IMG/VR virus record: IMGVR_UViG_3300009506_000048
Span: 1-50,824 of that record
Strand: one strand, 5' to 3'
Source: a virus
DNA: 50,824 bases
The position numbers were made by a program, and so were the translations under genes. The notes below the pieces were generated by a model that saw only the letters and a program-made list of their open reading frames with translations, did no database searches and had not been told where the DNA came from. Below, piece by piece: positions 42,326 through 49,806 of this stretch (positions within the stretch are counted from its first letter, which is position 1; each line of letters begins with the position of its first letter).

Positions 42326-44187
42326 TGCAGTGTAGCTGTGGTGGCTCTACTGCAAATAAGCCAGTTATTAGATACGGTGAAATAGCTGGTGAGTACGAGC
42401 AATGCACGGCTTGTGGCAGGATTGCGTGGAGACACATCAGCGAAGAATTAAAACTCGAATTATTCGGGGAAAAAAATATGGCAGTTATCCAAAGTAGAAC
42501 ACTCTATGGTGGATTCACCCCGGTATGTAGTAGCTGCGGTGTTTGTGAGAGCTGGGACATTAGCTCTCAGGAATACCGTTCGATGGAAAAATACTGGGAT
42601 GATTGGGAGTGCGATGAATGCAACCCAATGGCAAAAGGTAAGAGGTTCATTACCCAAGCTGTAGAGAGAATTTTAAGGGGATACCAGCAGAGGGGTCTTG
42701 ATGAGCTGAGGCAGGCAGTCAGGGACGGCTTCAGGCGCATATTACTCGTACTTCCAACTGGTGGCGGTAAGTCAGTCATCTTCTCCAAACTAATCCAGTC
42801 AGCAAATCAAAAAGGTAACCCTGTACTCTTCCTGGTACATAAGCGAGAGCTTGTTTATCAGGCATCGGATCACATGGATAAAGAGGGGGTACAGCATGGC
42901 ATTATTATGGCCGGTGAACCGATGAATAAAATGAAACAGGTTCAGCTTGCCAGCACACTCACGCTATGGACTAGGGCAAAACGACATGAGCGTATCGATA
43001 TGCCTCCGGCTAAAGTTGTTGTGGTTGACGAGGCTCATCGTACCGGGTCAAAAACATACAACCAGATACTTGATGATTATGATGACTCGATACTCATTGG
43101 TGTAACAGCAACCCCAGTAAGAAAAAATGGCAGAGGGCTTGGTAATCAATTCGAGAAAATGATTGTCATCTCATCTATTTCTGAGCTTCAAGAGCTTGGT
43201 TTCTTATGTCAAGTTGAATACATGGTTCCAAATATTCCAGACCTTTCTGAAGTTGATATCAATGATGGTGAGTTTGTCGAAGAACAACTGCAGGAAGTTA
43301 TGGATAACAAACACCTTGTAGGAAATATTGTTGATCATTACATCAAGTTTGCTAAAGGTAGACAGGCGGTATTGTTTGCTGCGGGTGTTAGGCACTCGAT
43401 TCATTTGCGCGACAGATTCAGAATGAAGGGTATTGCCGCAGAGCATATTGACGCTAACACCAATACGGCTGAAAGGGATGAAATCCATGACAGATTCGAG
43501 AAGGGTGAGATACAGGTAATATGTAATTACGCGATCTACACAGAGGGTGTAGACATGCCAGAGCTTAGCTGTGTTATTAATGCCAGACCATCAAGGTCAA
43601 TCGTATTCCATTTGCAAAGTATAGGTAGGGGGTTGAGACCAAAGAAAGATGGTGGTAACTGCCTCGTCATTGACCACTCTGGAAATGTTCTTCGTATGGG
43701 TCCGGTGGAGATGGATCACGAGTGGTCGCTGGATGAGTTCGAGGTTATTTACGACAGGGATGCCAGTAATGAAGAAAGAAAGGAAAGAGAGAAAAAAGAA
43801 ACAGAGTACATCTGCAGTAATTGTGGAACCATGTTTGAGTCTGAACCAAGGTGTCCTACCTGCGGTGAACCTCTGGCTAAGATTGGTAGGGACATCAAGG
43901 TGGCTAAGGGTGAATTAACTCTTTATAAGCCGAAACTAAAAAAGAAGGACAAGGAACCAAGCAAAGAGGAGAAGCAGCTGTGGTACTCCATGTTTTTACA
44001 TTATGCCAAATCGAAAAGTTACCAGGATGGGTGGGTCTCACATAAATACAAGGAAAAGTTTGGCGTATGGCCGAGGGATATGAAGAGGTCACCAATACCG
44101 CCTTCAGTGGAGTTCAATAATTACATGAAGTACCTGCGTATTAAGTACATTAAACAGCAGGAGAAAAAGAGACATGAACAACCATGA
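42325..44187 (+). CDS. SF2 DEAH-type helicase with fused N- and C-terminal zinc ribbons
   Basis: 620 residues. Residues 1-115 contain cysteine pairs (CSCGG, CTACG, CSSCG, CDEC) in two modules; a second module starts at an internal ATG (42478). Helicase core: Q-like GYQQRGLDELRQAV, Walker A LPTGGGKS, motif Ia VHKRELV, DEAH in VVVDEAH, motif III VTATP, motif V TEGVDMP, and motif VI QSIGRGLRPKKDGG. Another ribbon (CSNCGTMF...CPTCGEP) follows. Close to SSL2-like helicases of phages. It would unwind DNA at phage origins or forks, with the primase encoded next. Confidence 0.92.
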   Translation: MQCSCGGSTANKPVIRYGEIAGEYEQCTACGRIAWRHISEELKLELFGEKNMAVIQSRTLYGGFTPVCSSCGVCESWDISSQEYRSMEKYWDDWECDECNPMAKGKRFITQAVERILRGYQQRGLDELRQAVRDGFRRILLVLPTGGGKSVIFSKLIQSANQKGNPVLFLVHKRELVYQASDHMDKEGVQHGIIMAGEPMNKMKQVQLASTLTLWTRAKRHERIDMPPAKVVVVDEAHRTGSKTYNQILDDYDDSILIGVTATPVRKNGRGLGNQFEKMIVISSISELQELGFLCQVEYMVPNIPDLSEVDINDGEFVEEQLQEVMDNKHLVGNIVDHYIKFAKGRQAVLFAAGVRHSIHLRDRFRMKGIAAEHIDANTNTAERDEIHDRFEKGEIQVICNYAIYTEGVDMPELSCVINARPSRSIVFHLQSIGRGLRPKKDGGNCLVIDHSGNVLRMGPVEMDHEWSLDEFEVIYDRDASNEERKEREKKETEYICSNCGTMFESEPRCPTCGEPLAKIGRDIKVAKGELTLYKPKLKKKDKEPSKEEKQLWYSMFLHYAKSKSYQDGWVSHKYKEKFGVWPRDMKRSPIPPSVEFNNYMKYLRIKYIKQQEKKRHEQP

Positions 44188-44449
44188 AGCGATACTTGAG
44201 TATATGGATGATAAACCTCAAGGTGTGCTGGCAAGAGATATTCAAAAAAGCATGCCAACCAGATTTGAGACAGCTCATGCCGTCTCATTCATCATGAGGT
44301 CACTGGAGGGTAAGCACCTAGTATTCAGAGAGCGTGATACAGGCACCAGTTTCACCAGATACAAACTGATGAAGTACAACCCGAACAAAATTATTAATTC
44401 AATATGGAGGCGAGATGGCCGAGGAATTAAAGCTAAAAGCCCATGGTAA
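44174..44449 (+). CDS. Winged-helix-like hypothetical protein (91 aa)
   Basis: ATG 44174 overlaps the helicase end. MNNHEAILEYMDDKPQGVLA, then RDIQKSM, FETAHAVSFIMRSLEGKHLV and FRERDTGTSFTRYKL follow the helix-helix-recognition-helix-wing order of small MarR/FUR-type DNA-binding domains. Could regulate transcription or guide the helicase. Overlaps the primase start. Confidence 0.6.
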   Translation: MNNHEAILEYMDDKPQGVLARDIQKSMPTRFETAHAVSFIMRSLEGKHLVFRERDTGTSFTRYKLMKYNPNKIINSIWRRDGRGIKAKSPW

Positions 44450-45335
44450 GTGGCGATCCATCTTCAGGGATTTAGGAGTAGACGCTAAGATACTTAATGG
44501 CAGGCATCAGCCATGTCCTCTATGTGGAGGAAAGGATCGTTTTAGATTCGATAACAAGAGAGGAGATGGTGACTACTACTGCAATGTGTGTGGTCCTGGA
44601 GATGGATTTGATCTACTCAGAGGGATAAACGGGATCGAATTCAAGGAAGCAGCAAAGCTAGTTGAATCTGTGATAGGTAGGGCAGGAAATGATGACGAGC
44701 AATACAAGCCTAAGCCATTCGCTAGACTGAGGAGAATCAGTAAAGGTCTTATGCGTGTCTCTCCTGGAGACCCTGTGTATCTGTACCTGATTAACCGTGG
44801 TCTCAGCAAATTACCACGGACACTGAAGCTGCACCCAGGTCTAGCATATTATGAGGACCGTGTGCGCTATGGAACCTACCCGGCCATGATTGCCCTGGTC
44901 AGGGACAATGACAGGAACGGTGTGACATATCACGTTACCTATCTTACGAAGGATGGTCATAAGGCATCCGTGAATAGCCAGAAGAAGGCTATGTCAGAAC
45001 TTGGTGAGAACGGGTATTGTATTCACCTGTATCCTGTTACCAGGGAGATCATGGGGGTTGCTGAGGGAATCGAGACAGCCATAGCAGCAAGGGTGATGTT
45101 TGATGTCCCTACATGGGCAACGATCAACTCTAATGGCATGGAGAGCTTTATGCCTCCTGCAGGGGTAAAGAGGGTCATGGTATTTGGTGACAACGATACT
45201 AACTTTGCCGGTCAGGCGGCAGCCTATAAGTTGGCTAAGCGTTTGGTAATGCTTGGTTATGAGGTTGAGGTACATATACCGAAAGAACCTGGAGACTGGA
45301 ATGATGAGCTGTGCAAATATACCTATTCCAACTAA
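44415..45335 (+). CDS. TOPRIM primase (zinc-binding, P4/phage type)
   Basis: 306 residues; GGAGG five bases before ATG 44415. N-terminal zinc ribbon (HQPCPLCGGKDRFRF...YYCNVCG), a middle domain, then TOPRIM: MGVAEGIETAIAARVMFDVP carries the catalytic Glu and VMVFGDNDTNFAGQAAAY the D-x-D. It synthesises RNA primers for replication. No DNA polymerase gene is seen, so host replicase is probably used. Confidence 0.9.
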   Translation: MAEELKLKAHGKWRSIFRDLGVDAKILNGRHQPCPLCGGKDRFRFDNKRGDGDYYCNVCGPGDGFDLLRGINGIEFKEAAKLVESVIGRAGNDDEQYKPKPFARLRRISKGLMRVSPGDPVYLYLINRGLSKLPRTLKLHPGLAYYEDRVRYGTYPAMIALVRDNDRNGVTYHVTYLTKDGHKASVNSQKKAMSELGENGYCIHLYPVTREIMGVAEGIETAIAARVMFDVPTWATINSNGMESFMPPAGVKRVMVFGDNDTNFAGQAAAYKLAKRLVMLGYEVEVHIPKEPGDWNDELCKYTYSN

Positions 45336-45363
45336 TACAAATATTCATATCATGGTTTATATC

Positions 45364-45540
45364 ATGGGCAACTCAATGACATTTGAGCTTACTCTCAAGA
45401 CTCTTAAAAAGGGTCGCAAGAAAGTTATGTGGAGACAGAATATTCTGATTCATGGTATATCAGAGCAGACACCGGAAGTGAGAAGGTTTGCAGAAACAAC
45501 CTTGCTTAAAATGTTTTGGCGTTATCGAGGAGCACTGTAA
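45364..45540 (+). CDS. Small hypothetical protein (58 aa), first of a paralogous pair
   Basis: Frame MGNSMTFELTLKTLKKGRKK... ends in TLLKMFWRYRGAL. That ending parallels LCRLFWRHIGAM of the next gene, and both have a strand pair before it, suggesting duplication. The start is uncertain: 45301 has GGAG but lies inside the primase; 45364 follows the primase stop and is preferred. TAATG overlap to the next gene. Confidence 0.55.
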   Translation: MGNSMTFELTLKTLKKGRKKVMWRQNILIHGISEQTPEVRRFAETTLLKMFWRYRGAL

Positions 45541-45761
45541 TGACGCAGGCAAAAATCCCAGAACCAAAGAATATCGAATTCGATGTGGAGTCAAGGGACT
45601 TTGGTCATGCTACAGCATTCAGTGTATGCGTAAAGGTAAACAACTACTCCTGGTCAAAGGGATTACTGGAGCCAGGATTAAAGAAAACCACCGAGTCTAT
45701 AAACCAGGAAAGATATAGTGAATTATGCAGACTATTCTGGAGACACATAGGGGCAATGTAG
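45540..45761 (+). CDS. Small hypothetical protein (73 aa), second of a paralogous pair
   Basis: GAGGAG seven bases before ATG 45540. MTQAKIPEPKNIEFDVESRD, then ATAFSVCVKVNNYSWSKGLL and a C-terminal helix ending FWRHIGAM. Related to the preceding gene as noted there. Last gene before a promoter. Confidence 0.6.
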   Translation: MTQAKIPEPKNIEFDVESRDFGHATAFSVCVKVNNYSWSKGLLEPGLKKTTESINQERYSELCRLFWRHIGAM

Positions 45762-45768
45762 AATCCGG

Positions 45769-45797
45769 TTGCATTTGAATCAGGGTTCAACTACACT
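45769..45797 (+). promoter_or_regulatory. Promoter with ATCCGGTT motif
   Basis: TTGCAT (45769-45774), 17-base spacer, TACACT (45792-45797). ATCCGGTT (45763-45770) overlaps the -35. It sits in the only real gap of this stretch and leads directly into the gene at 45816. Confidence 0.65.
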
Positions 45798-45815
45798 TCA
45801 TGCGAGGTGACGAAA

Positions 45816-46154
45816 ATGGCAGGAACCATGAGAGTATTAATAAAGAGAACTGATTACAACGAATTCAGGGTATGCTGTGATGGGCAAATCCTCAATCCGC
45901 CAATTGGTTTTACTGAGAATAGCTGCGGTGGTTTCGATGCCAAGGTTCTTCTTGGTGACACGATCTCAATCAACGTGCCAGTACCACATGTCCAGTCTGA
46001 ACCAGATGAAAGTGATGTGGTAGAACAGGCTAAGTGGGAATTATCTATCGAAAGATTTGAAAAGGCTGTGGAGGAAGCCAAAGAAAAGCTGCGTAAAAAG
46101 AAGTCATGGTTCCCATGGCGTATTCGTTTTATCAACATGAATGAGGTGAAGTGA
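45816..46154 (+). CDS. Hypothetical protein (112 aa)
   Basis: GCGAGGTGACG before ATG 45816. Beta-rich N-terminal half (TMRVLIKRTDYNEFRVCCDG) and a charged C-terminal helix (IERFEKAVEEAKEKLRKKKS) ending SWFPWRIRFINMNEVK, which could be membrane-peripheral. First gene of the promoter at 45769. Confidence 0.6.
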   Translation: MAGTMRVLIKRTDYNEFRVCCDGQILNPPIGFTENSCGGFDAKVLLGDTISINVPVPHVQSEPDESDVVEQAKWELSIERFEKAVEEAKEKLRKKKSWFPWRIRFINMNEVK

Positions 46155-46155
46155 A

Positions 46156-46350
46156 ATGGTATCTGAAGTGAAACAATCCAATGCTCTTGAGAAAGCTAAA
46201 GCAGAGCTTCAAGAAGAGCGCGAAAAGAAAATGGTTGCAAGATACAAAGAGTTGTTGCGCCAGCGTGAAAGTGCCCAGATTGTCGTCAACAATCTCGACC
46301 GAGAGATTGCTGAACTGGAGCACGAATTCAAAGAAGGCGTTGGCCTTTAA
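46156..46350 (+). CDS. Coiled-coil protein (64 aa)
   Basis: GAGGTGAAGTGAA before ATG 46156. Almost entirely a heptad-patterned helix (EKAKAELQEEREKKMVARYK, VVNNLDREIAELEHEFKEG). Probably an oligomerising small regulator or adaptor; function unknown. Confidence 0.65.
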   Translation: MVSEVKQSNALEKAKAELQEEREKKMVARYKELLRQRESAQIVVNNLDREIAELEHEFKEGVGL

Positions 46351-46359
46351 TTAGTAGCC

Positions 46360-46899
46360 ATGGACTTTACCAAGGCTATCCTGCACCCCGGCGTCAAGGT
46401 ATTTGCCGGGGTGTGGACATCAGACGTGTACTCACTATCACGAGCAGGATGGAAGTTCGATGTGAGTCTCGCAGTAGATTATGGTAGAACGATTCAAGTA
46501 ATGTTGCGTAACCCGTTATCAGGGATGGTGGGTGGATTTGTGGTAAACAGGTCACATTTTGAAATGGCCAGGGGAGCAGAGGTTCTGTATTTTAGAGAAG
46601 ACATCCTCATAGAGAAGGAACACGCATTCTTCAGAACGATGCGTATTGCACCAGTAGACCTTCTCCAGGCAGATGTGGGTGTAGCTATCAATACGCAGGA
46701 AACGGAATTCAGAGAATACACACCGGAAGAAGAGCGTGGTCCGCAGGAAATAATTGTTACTCCAGAAAAGGTTCCAGAGCTACTAGAAAGGATAAGGGCA
46801 GCACAGGAGCCCAGGGCTCGTGAACTCCTGAGAAAGCAGGAGCACCGAGACAGAATGTCTGTATTATTCCCAGCAGCTAAGATACTGACAATAAAATAA
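46360..46899 (+). CDS. Hypothetical protein (179 aa)
   Basis: Mixed alpha/beta N-terminal domain (HPGVKVFAGVWTSDVYSLSR, YGRTIQVMLRNPLSGMVGGF), then a long charged C-terminal helix (KVPELLERIRAAQEPRAREL). Ribosome site weak. Stop and NinB start overlap (TAATG), tying it to the recombination genes. No family recognised. Confidence 0.6.
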   Translation: MDFTKAILHPGVKVFAGVWTSDVYSLSRAGWKFDVSLAVDYGRTIQVMLRNPLSGMVGGFVVNRSHFEMARGAEVLYFREDILIEKEHAFFRTMRIAPVDLLQADVGVAINTQETEFREYTPEEERGPQEIIVTPEKVPELLERIRAAQEPRARELLRKQEHRDRMSVLFPAAKILTIK

Positions 46900-47348
46900 T
46901 GAAGACCTTCATCCTAAACGGAAGAAACAATGATGTCATACGGGAGTACATGAAACTTATCCCGTTTGACGGCACCTATAAAATGGAAATTAAAAAGGTG
47001 CAATCAAAACGCAGTTTAGCTCAGAATGATCTCTATTGGATGTGGTTGACTATTATTGCTAATGACATCGGTTACACCAAAGATGAGATGCACGATGTTA
47101 TGAGGGACATGCTTCTTGAGCCGGTGGTTAAGGAGGTGATGGGGAGAGTGATCTCTACCTTACCGTCCACAACTGATATGGGTGTAAAGGATTTCTGCGA
47201 TTATCTCAATGCAATAGATATATGGGCTGCTGGTTTTGGTATCATCCTCCCGCAACCAGAAGAGCTTTATTACTTAGCTCTTGGGTATCACAAAAGGAAG
47301 AAAGATGGCCCTGAAACGAAAGCCATATCGCAACAACAAGATACTTAA
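46899..47348 (+). CDS. ninB: NinB/Orf-family recombination protein
   Basis: 149 residues. KKVQSKRSLAQNDLYWMWLT with KDEMHDVMRDMLLEP is the NinB signature. The lambda homologue (Orf) binds ssDNA and helps recombination mediators load in place of host RecFOR. Works logically with the ERF, exonuclease and SSB of the minus-strand operon although it lies in the rightward one, as in lambda nin regions. Followed by a YbcO-like gene, another nin-type neighbour. Confidence 0.85.
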   Translation: MKTFILNGRNNDVIREYMKLIPFDGTYKMEIKKVQSKRSLAQNDLYWMWLTIIANDIGYTKDEMHDVMRDMLLEPVVKEVMGRVISTLPSTTDMGVKDFCDYLNAIDIWAAGFGIILPQPEELYYLALGYHKRKKDGPETKAISQQQDT

Positions 47349-47628
47349 AGCAGCCATGGGTCAGGCATGCCTATTGCGCCTACCAGGGGTTTGCACTGGG
47401 GGAGGAGATGACACGGTGGCGTGCCATTCCAATCTTGGTGAGGACGGTAAGGGCGGTAGCCAGAAAGCCGATGATTGTTTTGTTGCGTTTGGGTGTCAGG
47501 CCTGCCATGACGAATTGGATGGAAGGACTCACAAGTCAGGGATGAGCGAGGATGAAATACTTTACTTTTTCCATCGCGGCATGAAGCGCACATGGAGAAA
47601 TTTATTAGACAGAAACATCATATCGTAA
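47305..47628 (+). CDS. DUF1364/YbcO-like putative nuclease
   Basis: ATG 47305 with AAAGGAAG upstream, overlapping NinB by 44 bases. Motifs GQACLLRLPGVCTGG, HSNL, and FVAFGCQACHDELDGRTH match the YbcO/DUF1364 fold with paired cysteines and HD/E residues around one metal. The E. coli prophage protein has an HNH-like active site; nuclease activity is inferred. Its pairing with NinB is common in phages. Confidence 0.8.
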   Translation: MALKRKPYRNNKILKAAMGQACLLRLPGVCTGGGDDTVACHSNLGEDGKGGSQKADDCFVAFGCQACHDELDGRTHKSGMSEDEILYFFHRGMKRTWRNLLDRNIIS

Positions 47629-47641
47629 CGAGGGTATATTT

Positions 47642-48037
47642 ATGAGTAGAATAGAGCTAAATGACACCATGCTTGACGCAGTAGTAAAAATGGCAGACGG
47701 CAACCCTGGGGCTATCATGGCCTTGACTGAGCTTATAAAGCATAACGAGGAGATTGATCCGCAGGCTGCATTCGGGGCATTAAGCCCGGTCATGATGCTC
47801 GACACGTATGAAATTTACGGGTCTTCCATCTACGTCCTGTTCTCTGATAAGTGTGACAGAGATGTAAGGAAATTCATCATGCTAATCAGGGCAACACAGC
47901 TCGGTATATTCCCATTCACTAAGCTAAAGGAGATGGCTGCTGACCAACTGCGTGAGATGAATCTCACTGATGATGAATGGAATACTCTTGATACAGAGGT
48001 GTGCAACCTCCTCGACGATTTCAAAAGGGCTTCTTGA
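47642..48037 (+). CDS. Hypothetical protein (131 aa)
   Basis: Helical protein (MSRIELNDTMLDAVVKMADG, ALTELIKHNEEIDPQAAFGA) with a central YGSSIYVLFSDKCDRDVRKF and IRATQLGIFPFTKLKEMAAD. I have the impression of a widespread phage protein without known function. Its last bases overlap the -35 of a promoter. Confidence 0.7.
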   Translation: MSRIELNDTMLDAVVKMADGNPGAIMALTELIKHNEEIDPQAAFGALSPVMMLDTYEIYGSSIYVLFSDKCDRDVRKFIMLIRATQLGIFPFTKLKEMAADQLREMNLTDDEWNTLDTEVCNLLDDFKRAS

Positions 48038-48062
48038 AACCGGAGATGTACCCTGCTACATT
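48034..48062 (+). promoter_or_regulatory. Sigma-70-like promoter for the possible RHH regulator gene
   Basis: TTGAAA (48034-48039), exactly 17 bases, TACATT (48057-48062) with TGC before it (extended -10). The spacer begins AACCGGAGAT, a near match to the AACCGGAT motif of other promoters. Predicted start near 48070, only about 14 bases before the GTG at 48084. Confidence 0.68.
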
Positions 48063-48083
48063 ATAGGTCGGAGGACCGGACAA

Positions 48084-48323
48084 GTGATTGAAGAGAAGAC
48101 ACCAAATCCTGACACGGAGAGGGCGAGTAAGAGCAGGAACGCGAGACTGAAGGCCGGGTATACCCGTGTCGAAGCACTCGTGAATCCCACCGTATCAAAG
48201 TTCATGAAGTCCGTGATGAAGAAAAGAAAGTTCCTCAATCGGACTATAATGGTAGAGACTTTGATAACCGAGGAATACCTGCGGTTGAAAGGCCAGAAGA
48301 AAACTGACGAGAAGGGAAAGTGA
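48084..48323 (+). CDS. Possible ribbon-helix-helix DNA-binding protein (79 aa), GTG start
   Basis: GTG 48084 follows CGGAGGA and a good promoter; upstream in-frame ATGs lie before the promoter and are rejected. A basic N-terminus (NARLKAGYTRVEALV) leads to VSKFMKSVMKKRKFLNRTI and VETLITEEYLRLKGQK, a strand-helix-helix pattern as in Arc/MetJ-type repressors. Possible regulator of the phage promoters sharing the ATCCGGTT motif (inferred). Confidence 0.55.
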   Translation: MIEEKTPNPDTERASKSRNARLKAGYTRVEALVNPTVSKFMKSVMKKRKFLNRTIMVETLITEEYLRLKGQKKTDEKGK

Positions 48324-48324
48324 C

Positions 48325-48513
48325 ATGGCATCTGGAACAAACAGGCAACGAGTTGAATCACTGGTAGGAAAATCTGTAGCGGTTACCTACAGAGACAATA
48401 CGGAAATCAAGTCCCATACCGGGATGCTGAGAGGAGTCGATGGACGACTTGCCGAGTTTGACAAGAAGAGAATCTGGATACCGAATATCACGGATATCAA
48501 GCCTGCGTGGTGA
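48325..48513 (+). CDS. SH3-like small protein (62 aa)
   Basis: GAAGGGAAAGTGAC before ATG 48325. RVESLVGKSVAVTYRDNTEI then HTGMLRGVDGRLAEFDKKRI resembles an Sm/SH3 barrel; the first early gene (41783) has a similar build. Function unknown. A ribosome-site-hiding hairpin follows its stop. Confidence 0.65.
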   Translation: MASGTNRQRVESLVGKSVAVTYRDNTEIKSHTGMLRGVDGRLAEFDKKRIWIPNITDIKPAW

Positions 48514-48517
48514 CCGC

Positions 48518-48546
48518 ACACCTCGCGGGTTTTCCCGAGGAGGTGT
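48518..48546 (+). promoter_or_regulatory. Hairpin hiding the ribosome site of the next gene
   Basis: ACACCTC (48518-48524) pairs with GAGGTGT (48540-48546), continued by CGGG/CCCG around TTTT. The right arm contains the GAGGAGGTG ribosome site of the GTG start at 48550, so translation of that gene probably needs the stem to be opened, for example by ribosomes ending at 48513 or by a protein. Confidence 0.6.
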
Positions 48547-48549
48547 ATA

Positions 48550-48741
48550 GTGGTTACTGAACTGATAAAAGCTATGGAGTTGTATCGAGAGCGTCACGGG
48601 GAGCCCTTACGGGTCATCCAACTTGACCGCGAGCACCACCGTGAGCTTGTCAGAGAACTCAAAAGCAGAGGCCTCTTAACACACGAAAACATCGCAGGTG
48701 AGGAGGAATTGTTTAACGGAGCCCGGATTGAGGTGATATAA
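48550..48741 (+). CDS. Small hypothetical protein (63 aa), GTG start
   Basis: MVTELIKAMELYRERHGEPL then RELVRELKSRGLLTHENIAG: helix, strand and helix. GTG 48550 follows GAGGAGGTG, which is inside a stem-loop. No family recognised. Confidence 0.6.
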   Translation: MVTELIKAMELYRERHGEPLRVIQLDREHHRELVRELKSRGLLTHENIAGEEELFNGARIEVI

Positions 48742-48753
48742 TTATCACTGACT

Positions 48754-48789
48754 CCCCGTGGCCTCCCCTACCCTCGCCATACCACGGGG
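48754..48789 (+). repeat. Inverted repeat (CCCCGTGG/CCACGGGG)
   Basis: Perfect eight-base arms with a 20-base pyrimidine-rich loop in the gap between 48741 and 48874. Without a T-run it is not a terminator by itself; together with the following terminator it makes a structured end or leader. Confidence 0.6.
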
Positions 48790-48829
48790 CCTCAGCACCC
48801 CGCCTGCGGTGTAGTCAATTGCAGGTAAG

Positions 48830-48856
48830 AGCCTCGACAGTAGTCGGGGCTTTTTT
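48830..48856 (+). terminator. Intrinsic terminator (rightward)
   Basis: AGCCTCGAC (48830-48838) pairs with GTCGGGGCT (48843-48851) with one G-T wobble, followed by six T. A strong rho-independent stop splitting the early operon; genes after it need antitermination, read-through or another promoter, and the next promoter I see is at 50293. Confidence 0.85.
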
Positions 48857-48873
48857 GTCTCTGGAGGTGCAAG

Positions 48874-49110
48874 ATGGAGGAGATCACCTATCTGATTGGT
48901 GGTGATGTTCTGGCTCTCGTGGTAGTTGACGAGATTGAAGCGTTAGAAAGTTTTGAGAAATTCCTGGATGACTCCGGGTATCAGTACAGGATTGTTGATG
49001 AAGACTACAACGGTCCATTCTCACAAGCCGCTGGGGAGCGTATTGCTGAGGAGTATTACAACATGATCGATGGTATTGACAATGGCGAGATGCAACCACA
49101 AACGATATAA
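48874..49110 (+). CDS. Acidic hypothetical protein (78 aa)
   Basis: GGAGGTGCAAG before ATG 48874. Begins MEEITYLIGGDVLALVVVDE; alpha/beta, strongly acidic (pI clearly low). First gene after the terminator. Acidic small phage proteins often mimic DNA or block enzymes, but no evidence beyond charge is visible. Confidence 0.6.
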   Translation: MEEITYLIGGDVLALVVVDEIEALESFEKFLDDSGYQYRIVDEDYNGPFSQAAGERIAEEYYNMIDGIDNGEMQPQTI

Positions 49111-49393
49111 GGATGGACACTACATGACAGCCGCCAGGATAAGGCGACTGCAGAATAGTGGACCGTCCTGTACCATCGCACGCACAGGCCCCCTGGTCCA
49201 GTATTGTGAGGACTGTGGGGCCGACCTATCCCAATATCAAATACATCGCGTTTGGACTGCTCAGGAGGTCGCTGAGGAGCTTGGGATAGCTGATAAGATG
49301 GAGAACAACAAGCAACCCAGGAAAAACACCAAGGATCGCCTCAGGGACAAGCAGGCGAAGCTGGAGCAGGCCGGGCAGAAGAGACTGCTATGA
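49082..49393 (+). CDS. Zinc-ribbon hypothetical protein (103 aa)
   Basis: Overlaps the preceding gene. ATG 49082 keeps the N-terminal CNHKRY that can pair with YCEDCGADLSQYQIHRVWTA to make a zinc ribbon; a later ATG (49124) would lose it. The C-terminus is Lys/Arg/Gln-rich and helical. Ends in ATGA overlap with the nuclease gene. Confidence 0.6.
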   Translation: MARCNHKRYKDGHYMTAARIRRLQNSGPSCTIARTGPLVQYCEDCGADLSQYQIHRVWTAQEVAEELGIADKMENNKQPRKNTKDRLRDKQAKLEQAGQKRLL

Positions 49394-49686
49394 GGCGCAA
49401 GGCGCGGGTTGACGCCAATCAGAAGGGCATCCGGGATGCTTTCCTCGCCATGGGGTGTAGTGTCGCTGACACCTCTCGCCTCGGTGAAGGTTTCCCTGAT
49501 CTTGTAATTGGTTGCTCAGGAGTGAATTTGCTGATAGAAGTCAAAGATGGGGATAAGCCGCCATCGGCACGCAAGCTGACCGATAGCGAAGCTAAATTCA
49601 TGCAGGGCTGGCTTGGCCAGTACACCATCATCGAGACTGAGGATCAGGTCATCGAGCTGGTGAACCACATCAGGAGGCGAAAATGA
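49390..49686 (+). CDS. VRR-NUC-like PD-(D/E)XK nuclease
   Basis: 98 residues. DANQKGIRDAFLAMGCSVAD, GEGFPDLVIGCSGVNLLIEV and VKDGDKPPSARKLTDSEAKF give E..., PD, and E-V-K catalytic elements of VRR-NUC nucleases, which in phages may resolve or trim branched DNA. The length is typical for stand-alone phage versions. Start and stop overlap both neighbours (ATGA each). Confidence 0.82.
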   Translation: MRRKARVDANQKGIRDAFLAMGCSVADTSRLGEGFPDLVIGCSGVNLLIEVKDGDKPPSARKLTDSEAKFMQGWLGQYTIIETEDQVIELVNHIRRRK

Positions 49687-49805
49687 GGCAGCGAACAAAA
49701 AATATACTGGGTAGTAACTTGGTAAAAATGCTTATCGCCATTGTGATTGGCTTTCCTTTCATCATCTTAATTATGGCAATCAAATACTTCTTCGGGTGGC
49801 AGTGA
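49683..49805 (+). CDS. Small single-span membrane protein (40 aa)
   Basis: AGGAGG five bases before ATG 49683, overlapping the nuclease stop. Basic N-terminus (MRQRTKNILGSNLV), then one transmembrane helix (KMLIAIVIGFPFIILIMAIK) and a short aromatic tail (YFFGWQ). Could be a small holin-like or membrane-modifying peptide. Function unknown. Confidence 0.7.
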   Translation: MRQRTKNILGSNLVKMLIAIVIGFPFIILIMAIKYFFGWQ

Positions 49806-49806
49806 C

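Noticed and set aside
48743-48789. CCCCGTGG/CCACGGGG stem as a terminator
   Set aside because: No T-run follows; the adjacent stem at 48830 is the real terminator.
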